Assembly: GCF_029581355.1 (NCBI RefSeq) | Contig: NZ_CP120849.1 | Span: 2,636,501-2,700,500, forward strand | DNA length: 64,000 nt | From: Parabacteroides chongii | GTDB taxonomy: Bacteria > Bacteroidota > Bacteroidia > Bacteroidales > Tannerellaceae | Direction of reading: 5' to 3' | In this document: positions 59,058 through 64,000 of the stretch, piece after piece | How the letters are laid out: each line of letters begins with the position of its first letter | Position numbering within the stretch: position 1 is the first letter of the stretch | Program-made: the position numbers and the translations under genes | Notes under the pieces: generated by a model | The model's input: the letters and a program-made list of their open reading frames with translations, nothing else | The model's database searches: none | What the model was told of the DNA's origin: nothing

Positions 59058-59087
59058 CAAAGATAATGATTAATGGCAAAATAGCAA
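59058..59087 (-). promoter_or_regulatory. Promoter of asnA
   Basis: Minus strand TTGC (plus 59084-59087), 18 bp, TATCTTTG (plus 59058-59065), 37 bp before the ATG. Confidence 0.7.
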
Positions 59088-59206
59088 TGTTGAAGCCTTT
59101 TTTATTTGCAAAATGGCAGTATATGTGGTAAAGTGTGTTGCAAATTATCAAAACTTATGTTGTAGGGCAGAAAAAAGAAAGAGATATAAAACTCTTCTGC
59201 CGTTCG

Positions 59207-59238
59207 TTTGGTTTCTTCCGATATTATAATTACTTTTG
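59207..59238 (+). promoter_or_regulatory. Promoter of tRNA-Arg
   Basis: TTTG (59207-59210), 20 bp, TACTTTTG (59231-59238), 10 bp before the mature tRNA 5' end. Confidence 0.75.
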
Positions 59239-59248
59239 CCCCGTCTTT

Positions 59249-59321
59249 GGCCTGGTAGCTTAGTGAATAGAGCGTCAGATTCCGGTTCTGAAGGTCGAGG
59301 GTTTGAATCCCTCCCGGGTCA
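59249..59321 (+). tRNA. tRNA-Arg (CCG)
   Basis: 73 nt. Acceptor GGCCTGG/CCGGGTC (with G-U pairs), D arm, anticodon stem TCAGA/TCTGA with loop TTCCGGT giving anticodon CCG, and T loop TTTGAAT. No encoded CCA. Confidence 0.92.
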
Positions 59322-59344
59322 CGGTTTAAAGTATTTTTGTAAAT

Positions 59345-59376
59345 GGCGATGCCTCTTTTTAGAGGTGTCGCCTTTT
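59345..59376 (+). terminator. Terminator of tRNA-Arg
   Basis: GGCGATGCCTCT (59345-59356) with AGAGGTGTCGCC (59361-59372), 4-nt loop, then TTTT. Confidence 0.8.
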
Positions 59377-59482
59377 GCGTTTTATATGTGTACCAACATA
59401 TTACGCGCCTGCTTAAATAAGAATTGTTTAACAAATCTTTACGGCGATTTTCGGGGAATAAATCGTTTTTGGGTCTCCTTTC

Positions 59483-59563
59483 TTATTTGAAAATTGCAAT
59501 TAGAATAGGGAATACGAAAAGAGTAAAGCAGCCCAATAAGGCAGTCGTTATTATCCAGTGCAT
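59483..59563 (-). CDS. Possible 26-aa membrane peptide
   Basis: An ATG-to-TAA frame on the minus strand (ATG at 59563) encoding a short start followed by one hydrophobic helix ('TALLGCFTLFVFPILIAIF') and a terminal Lys. Peptides of this kind are found as type I-like toxins or small regulators. I see no promoter on the minus strand, and a hairpin at 59592-59611 lies upstream, so this may be chance. Confidence 0.25.
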   Translation of the reverse strand: MHWIITTALLGCFTLFVFPILIAIFK

Positions 59564-59587
59564 TTGTACTGTAACATAGTTTGACGA

Positions 59588-59613
59588 AAAAGGGGAACCA
59601 ATTGGTTCCCCCT
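59588..59613. terminator. Bidirectional terminator downstream of hicB
   Basis: A 20-bp perfect palindrome (GGGGAACCAA followed by its complement, 59592-59611), flanked by A-rich and CTT sequence on either side. Confidence 0.7.
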
Positions 59614-59656
59614 TGTTATGTGAGCGGTACAGGTGTTCAATTAAAAATAGCTCTTT

Positions 59657-60061
59657 TTAAAACTGGACCAGACTCATTTTAGTTACGATCTCGTTGAATT
59701 TGTCTTGTATGGCTGCCTTTTGTTTTTCGGAAGCAAAAGCCAGTCCTTCTTTATATTTGCGCATCAATGAAGGATTAATCCCGACAGCTTGTGCAAATTG
59801 TGATACATTGAAGAAAGGAAAGGTTTTAAAAAAACCGGAAAAGTCATATTTGTAATCTATCGATATATTTTCCGTATACCATTCCGGAAACACACCTTTC
59901 TTTTCTTTGTAAAATTCGGCTTGTTCGTTTAGTACGTCTACAAAGTCATTTTTAGCCTCCTGCTCAGTCAGACCGTACCCGTACGCACCTTGTACAGATT
60001 TGGTGTAAACACCATAGCCGCCGTCTTCTGCTTTTTCGATAATTGCTACAATTGTTTTCAT
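59657..60061 (-). CDS. hicB: HicB-type antitoxin
   Basis: 134 residues. The N-terminal partial RNase-H-like HicB fold is 'IVAIIEKAEDGGYGVYTKSVQGAYGYGLTEQEAKNDFVDVLNEQ', and the C-terminal 60 residues look like a helix-turn-helix ('NVSQFAQAVGINPSLMRKYKEGLAFASEKQKAAIQ'). HicB neutralises the HicA mRNA interferase and represses its own operon. It lies 62 bp downstream of hicA on the same strand, in the order hicA-hicB. The palindrome upstream of hicA is its likely operator. Confidence 0.88.
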   Translation of the reverse strand: MKTIVAIIEKAEDGGYGVYTKSVQGAYGYGLTEQEAKNDFVDVLNEQAEFYKEKKGVFPEWYTENISIDYKYDFSGFFKTFPFFNVSQFAQAVGINPSLMRKYKEGLAFASEKQKAAIQDKFNEIVTKMSLVQF

Positions 60062-60123
60062 ACAACAGATTTTTTGAGGTTTAGTCCAATTAAAGCCACT
60101 CCCCGAAGGGAGTGGCAGAACTT

Positions 60124-60309
60124 TTACTTTTTCAGTCCGGCATCCTTCATCATCGATTCAAGTGTACCTTTTGGTATTTCTTTGCTCGGATGACGTCCGA
60201 CAGGAATGAAATAGTCGAAGTCCGGGTGAACATACTTGTGATGTTTCTTACCCTTACTGATTGTCCAGCCTGCGGCTTCAATCAGTTTGTAAAACTCGGA
60301 ATACTTCAT
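60124..60309 (-). CDS. hicA: HicA-type mRNA interferase toxin
   Basis: 61 residues: 'EFYKLIEAAGWTISKGKKHHKYVHPDFDYFIPVGRHPSKEIPKGTLESMMKDAGL' shows the double-stranded-RNA-binding-like HicA fold, with the conserved 'S.G.HHKY' segment containing the catalytic histidine and the 'H.. KEIP.GT...I.KDAGL' ending. HicA cleaves mRNA and is bound by HicB. First gene of hicAB, with a consensus promoter 34 bp upstream. Confidence 0.9.
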   Translation of the reverse strand: MKYSEFYKLIEAAGWTISKGKKHHKYVHPDFDYFIPVGRHPSKEIPKGTLESMMKDAGLKK

Positions 60310-60342
60310 TGTGTAAAAGAACTATTATTTAATTGAACACTG

Positions 60343-60374
60343 CAAAAGTAACATATTTGTTCCAAACGACCAAA
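60343..60374 (-). promoter_or_regulatory. hicAB promoter
   Basis: Minus strand TTTG (plus CAAA 60371-60374), exactly 20 bp, TACTTTTG (plus 60343-60350). A full consensus promoter. Confidence 0.78.
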
Positions 60375-60405
60375 TATAAAAGTAACAAATTTGTTACTTT
60401 TATAT
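60346..60405. promoter_or_regulatory. Candidate HicB operator pair
   Basis: A perfect 32-bp palindrome at 60374-60405 (core GTAACAAATTTGTTAC) touches the upstream edge of the -33 box. A second, imperfect copy (GTAACATATTTGTTCC, 60348-60363) overlaps the -7 box. The centres are 34 bp apart, about three helical turns. This layout is what is expected of autorepression by a helix-turn-helix antitoxin. Confidence 0.7.
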
Positions 60406-60531
60406 CACTTCGTAGAATGTTCCTGTAATTTCAGGGTGTATTCCGTCGTTGGTAATCCGGTATTCCAGTTCTTTACAAATAAATAGCTTATTATTTAGCA
60501 GAAATTGCGCTTGTATGTATATGACGGGCAT
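60400..60531 (-). CDS. Possible 43-aa protein upstream of hicAB
   Basis: An ATG-to-TAA frame on the minus strand (ATG at 60531) beginning 'MPVIYIQAQFLLNNKL' and containing 'EYRITNDGIHPEITGTFYEV'. The make-up is protein-like rather than random, but I do not recognise the family, and it has no clear promoter. It ends within the palindromic operator. It may be a small gene, or the tail of a degraded one. Confidence 0.35.
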   Translation of the reverse strand: MPVIYIQAQFLLNNKLFICKELEYRITNDGIHPEITGTFYEVI

Positions 60532-61088
60532 TTAAATTAATACCAGCCAAAACGAATTTTCATCCCGAACAATGAATCATTCTATGATTATCGAACGAAA
60601 GGAGAACAATTATCAAATGAAAGAAGCATATATGTGCTTTATTCGTTTGATATATATCAAACGCAAAGACGTTCGAATACAAATCCGATTTTCAGTTTTT
60701 ACCTTTACTTTGTAATAACCGTTATTATTACGGAAACCTAAAATAATATTGGATTATCATACATAGCTTAGGGGGATAAGTCCAAAGATTATTATAGAAT
60801 AACCAAACGGCTTTCAAGAAAAATATCAACTATTTTTATAGTTGTACAATCGCGTACATTATATATAAAGCAACACCTCTGAGAATACAAAACAGATATT
60901 AAAACTTAAGATGCTATTATACAGTGATTTACAATTGCTGAAAAGAATGTGGTGAAAATCAAGCTTAACTTTCAGTATTACAGTATTTTATCCTTAAATA
61001 AACTGGAATGTTAAAATTGTGGTAAAATGAGGTGTGAAATGATATTTAATAGATTGGTATATAATGAATTAAAGTGTTAAAATAGAAT
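60532..61088. other. 557-bp non-coding stretch before inverton 3
   Basis: AT-rich; no supported gene. It contains a 20-bp perfect palindrome at 60644-60663 and otherwise nothing I can identify. Confidence 0.7.
60644..60663. repeat. 20-bp perfect palindrome
   Basis: CGTTTGATAT followed by its exact complement. Possible operator, no gene immediately adjacent. Confidence 0.6.
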
Positions 61089-61118
61089 GGCTAATTTAAA
61101 CGATCCTTTTTTCTAGTC
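61089..61118. repeat. Left inverted repeat of inverton 3
   Basis: 30 bp: degenerate outer arm GGCTAATTTAAA, centre CGATCC, inner arm TTTTTTCTAGTC. Confidence 0.86.
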
Positions 61119-61119
61119 A

Positions 61120-61149
61120 CAAAGGTACAACTAGTTTTTAAACCTGCAA
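61120..61149 (-). promoter_or_regulatory. Inverton 3 promoter, currently pointing away from the gene
   Basis: Minus strand TTGC (plus 61146-61149), 18 bp, TACCTTTG (plus 61120-61127), one base inside the left repeat. Confidence 0.75.
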
Positions 61150-61259
61150 TTCTTTTCAAATTTATTTTTGCAAATATATAGTCTTTCTTATCAACTACAT
61201 AACAAAGTTTGTATGAAATTATCACTTTTCAGTATAAAATAAAAATTCACTCAAAAAAT

Positions 61260-61289
61260 GACTAGAAAAAAGGATCGATAAAACTAGTC
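61260..61289. repeat. Right inverted repeat of inverton 3
   Basis: 30 bp: inner arm GACTAGAAAAAA, centre GGATCG, outer arm ATAAAACTAGTC. Confidence 0.86.
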
Positions 61290-61412
61290 ATTTTACTAAA
61301 CACCTTTTAACAAACACAAAATTAGGGGAAGAAAGGGATAAAGGTGTAGAGTAAGATTCACAAGATTTATGACGCTATTTTAACACTATTATTAATATTA
61401 AATTAAAGAATT

Positions 61413-64000
61413 ATGAACAAAAAGTTTTCTACATTAGTAGCTACACTGTTGGCTTCGGGTGGATTGTTCTACGCTGTAGACGCAATGATCTTACCGGCAA
61501 ACGACGGGGTAGCTAGAACGTATGTGACAACTAGAACTGGCTCGGATGCAGCCCAGTCGACGGAAAAAATCCTTTCTTGTAATCTCAAAAATGTGGATGC
61601 ATTTAAGACTGCATGGACGTTGGTGGATGCTTCTTCTGACACACCATCGGTTACTGATGGAGATGGCGGTCAAGAAGCAGCCAAATCCTACAATTTGCAA
61701 GTAGCCGGTGCTGAAGGATGGTTCCTGTGTGAAAATGGCATTCAGTATGTAGGTAAGACAGAAACTCAAGAGGCAGAAGGAAATGAAACTGCAATACCTT
61801 TGGTAATTACTGTGGGTGAAGAAGGTGCAGTAAATCTCTACATTGCTGAAGAAGATGGTTCTTTTACAGTAAAGACTGTGAATGCTACTGATGCAGTAGC
61901 ACTTGAAGGAGATGGAGACAAGACTACTCCTGCAGCGAATGCATTCTTGTATACAGATGAAAGCACTCCTTATACAGAAAAAAGTGTAGAGAATCTAAGT
62001 ATACTTTCTTCTGGTGAGGGTGATGGTAATGTTGCATTAGTAACTAAAAACGAAAGCGAAGACGATGTTGAAATTCAGTCCGAAGATGTTACTTTTGACA
62101 TTATTGTAGACGTAGAAATCGTTAAGTCAGAACTGGCAGAGAATGCTCCGGGTGCAGATGTTCCGGGCATGGGTGATGTTGCTGTTTCTGTTGCAGAAGA
62201 CGGTACAATAACTGTTACCAGCGATGTAACAGCTATTCCTGCCCCGACTACTGTTGCTATTGGAGACAATGTTCTTTCTGTTCAAAACGGAAAAGTAGTT
62301 TATTTGACAGAAGATGATGCTGAAAAAGCAGATTCATGGGTATTGGTAGATAGCAAATACAAGAATGTCACTCTTGAAAAACTGGGTGAAACAAAGATCT
62401 GGCTGCAGGCAACTGCAGGTCTTAAATCAACAGATGCTGCTCCTTTTGTTTTGGTAGAGAAAGCTAAAGCTTCTACATTTACACTAAAACAAGGTGAAAA
62501 AGCAACTGTTGTGACTGACGGAAACTCAGTAAATATATCTAGCGTTGCTTTAAAAACAACCGGTGTATCTACGGCTGCCACTATTGATGATGCCAATAAA
62601 GATATTCTTTTGACTTCTGTTGCATCCGGAGATGTAGTGCTTTTGGGTAACGGTACTCAATTTGCAGGTGAAGACGGATCACTCGAAAAGGCAACTCTTT
62701 GGGTAGTAAGCAAGACTGCAACGACAACTGACGGAACTTATCGTTATTCTTTCAAAAAGAAAGATGCCAATACTTATTTCACAGTTGAAGGCGAAACCGA
62801 ATTTACTGCGGAAGACTATAAAGGAAGCTTTGCTTTAAAAGCTACAAATGGAAAATATGTAAGTATTGGAGAGGATGGAACACCTTCTTTGGTTGATCCA
62901 TCTACTCCTTCTGCTTTGTTTAGCATTCCTGCAGATGCAAAGGCATTCACAGCTAAACAAATCCTTTCAGACTTCGGTACACTGACAAGCTTCAACCTGT
63001 CTTTGTGGGATGAAAAGGATGGCGTTTCTACATTGGTTCAGAACCCGTTTGAAGATGCTGATTTGGTTCCGGTATGTTACAACAGTACTAATAAGACGTT
63101 CACTCCGATCACGGTAGATAATGCTAGCTCATTTACTGATACTGAGCTGAAAACTTTCTTACTGAAGAAAGGCAACAGCTACATCGTAGTTGAAACAACT
63201 AAAGATTCTGAATGGAGTAACATTAACTCTGAGTTGATCGCTGGTGGTTACAAGTTCGTAACACTGAGCGAGAAAGCGATGGCTGAAGTGATGAAAAACG
63301 GTAAATGGAAAGATGCCACTTATGCTCCTTACTTCACATTCAACTTCGATGCAAACAAAGTAGCAAACGGTGAAGCAACAGCTAAAACTCCTATCTATTC
63401 AATTCAGGTATCTGATTATAGTAAAACGAGTGTAGGTGATGTTTCTACATTTACTATCAAGACTGGTGCACAAGCAGGTACTTATCTGACAACTTCTAGT
63501 AAACAAGCTTATTGGGCATATGCTGAATTCAGTGCAAACAACGCTGTACGCGGTGATTCTGACAAGGATTACAATCCGCTGAACATGAAGTATGTGAACA
63601 TTACGTTTGTAAATCATTCGGATGTAACATACAAAGATGGTACTAAGACTATCAAATTGAATGGTAAGGTTTTGGGTGCGGAAGCTAAACCAGCTGATGC
63701 TGCTAACTTCCTGTTCGATAAACCGGAAGGACAGTGGGCTGTTCAAATGACTGCTGCTACAGGTGATTTGTCTAAGGGACAATCATTGGGTGACAATGTT
63801 TACGGCTTTACTTTCGTAAACCGTGAAAACAATAACGAAAAGTATGCTGTAAGCAAGATATATTACCTGGGTAACAACAAATATGCTGTAGCTTATACCG
63901 GTGGTTCTGCTAAATTTGCTCAATGGAACGGTTCAGCTTTGCTTCGCGATACAATCGCAATCACTCCGGTTGAAACTGCTTTGAAAAATAACGCTGTTCA
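61413..64000 (+). CDS. Large secreted surface (S-layer-like) protein 3, phase-variable, incomplete at window edge
   Basis: The frame is open from the ATG at 61413 to the right edge (862 codons seen), so the C-terminus is missing. It starts MNKKFSTLVATLLASGG, sharing the signal peptide of surface proteins 1 and 2, and the 5' leader (TAACACTATTATTAATATTA) is identical to that before gene 1. The body is acidic, Thr/Ser/Ala/Val-rich and beta-like, with blocks parallel to the other two ('FNLSLWDEKDG', 'YKFVTLSEKAMAEV', 'GFTFVNRENNNEKY'). The N-terminal 130 residues appear unique. I place it in the same family. It has its own invertible promoter region, predicted OFF. Confidence 0.82.
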   Translation, partial: MNKKFSTLVATLLASGGLFYAVDAMILPANDGVARTYVTTRTGSDAAQSTEKILSCNLKNVDAFKTAWTLVDASSDTPSVTDGDGGQEAAKSYNLQVAGAEGWFLCENGIQYVGKTETQEAEGNETAIPLVITVGEEGAVNLYIAEEDGSFTVKTVNATDAVALEGDGDKTTPAANAFLYTDESTPYTEKSVENLSILSSGEGDGNVALVTKNESEDDVEIQSEDVTFDIIVDVEIVKSELAENAPGADVPGMGDVAVSVAEDGTITVTSDVTAIPAPTTVAIGDNVLSVQNGKVVYLTEDDAEKADSWVLVDSKYKNVTLEKLGETKIWLQATAGLKSTDAAPFVLVEKAKASTFTLKQGEKATVVTDGNSVNISSVALKTTGVSTAATIDDANKDILLTSVASGDVVLLGNGTQFAGEDGSLEKATLWVVSKTATTTDGTYRYSFKKKDANTYFTVEGETEFTAEDYKGSFALKATNGKYVSIGEDGTPSLVDPSTPSALFSIPADAKAFTAKQILSDFGTLTSFNLSLWDEKDGVSTLVQNPFEDADLVPVCYNSTNKTFTPITVDNASSFTDTELKTFLLKKGNSYIVVETTKDSEWSNINSELIAGGYKFVTLSEKAMAEVMKNGKWKDATYAPYFTFNFDANKVANGEATAKTPIYSIQVSDYSKTSVGDVSTFTIKTGAQAGTYLTTSSKQAYWAYAEFSANNAVRGDSDKDYNPLNMKYVNITFVNHSDVTYKDGTKTIKLNGKVLGAEAKPADAANFLFDKPEGQWAVQMTAATGDLSKGQSLGDNVYGFTFVNRENNNEKYAVSKIYYLGNNKYAVAYTGGSAKFAQWNGSALLRDTIAITPVETALKNNAV

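Larger units (their letters stand above)
61089..61289. other. Predicted invertible promoter segment 3 (inverton)
   Basis: 30-bp inverted repeats (26/30 match, 18 consecutive) bound 141 bp with one promoter next to the left repeat, reading left. The downstream surface-protein gene begins 123 bp after the right repeat. Repeat centre CGATCC/GGATCG differs from those of inverton 1 and 2. Confidence 0.85.

Noticed and set aside
59102..59434. Reading frame across tRNA-Arg on the minus strand
   Set aside because: Produced by the tRNA gene and its terminator; encodes the familiar tRNA-antisense peptide often misannotated as a gene.
1..64000. CRISPR arrays, insertion sequences, integrases or DNA invertases
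   Set aside because: None seen on either strand; no regularly spaced direct repeats and no recombinase motif in any frame.

Overview
The window looks like the chromosome of a gut Bacteroidales, most likely Parabacteroides. Support comes from SusC/SusD pairs, many Bacteroidetes-type promoters (TTG/TTTG, 18-21 bp, then TAnnTTTG), DUF4248/DUF3987/HU-type genes, class 3 fructose-bisphosphatase, and three giant secreted proteins that resemble the phase-variable S-layer glycoproteins described in Parabacteroides distasonis. Genus is an inference; no 16S rRNA gene is present.

Layout. 1-1.7 kb: end of a SusD-like gene and a secreted phosphatase/phosphodiesterase. 1.8-10.9 kb: housekeeping (fbp, FecCD-type ABC permease and ATPase, MATE exporter, GroES-like protein, nfnAB-type flavin oxidoreductase). 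10.9-12.2 kb: a candidate small RNA, a HepT/MntA toxin-antitoxin pair and a three-tRNA operon. 12.2-15.1 kb: pyrE-SRPBCC-argH-Rieske-like lipoprotein operon. 15.2-19.2 kb: a divergent module typical of Bacteroidales accessory regions (small membrane protein, GH73 lysozyme, HU-like protein // DUF4248, VirE_N/DUF3987 protein). 19.4-27.2 kb: two large surface-protein genes. 27.4-30.5 kb: comF-recX-prmC and divergent ribD. 30.6-41.9 kb: envelope biogenesis (DUF6242, DUF6089, uppS, bamA, two Skp-like chaperones, murI, M15 and M23 peptidases, YccF, two META lipoproteins). 42-52 kb: a polysaccharide-utilisation-type locus (lipoprotein, SusD, SusC, truncated HU-like gene) and a sensor kinase. 52.2-59.3 kb: namZ-like gene, HD hydrolase, lptD, ung, asnA, tRNA-Arg. 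59.6-60.5 kb: hicAB with a palindromic operator. 61-64 kb: a third large surface-protein gene running off the window.

The main finding is a set of four inverted-repeat-bounded segments that look like invertible promoters. Three (19396-19598, 23494-23696, 61089-61289) share one architecture: 30-bp inverted repeats, a 141-143 bp segment, and one consensus promoter at the left end reading away from the surface-protein gene, so all three genes appear OFF in the orientation given. The repeat arms are shared, but the 6-bp centre differs by locus (GGTACG, GGGACG, GGATCG), which could restrict recombination to within each locus. The fourth (49387-49564) has unrelated 23-bp repeats and lies just upstream of the SusC/SusD operon. 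No recombinase gene is in the window, so any invertase must act in trans.

Limits: no database searches were possible. Family names come from recognised motifs and length; promoters, terminators and small ORFs are read by eye. Start codons were moved from the longest frame where that frame began inside a promoter box, a repeat or an upstream gene.
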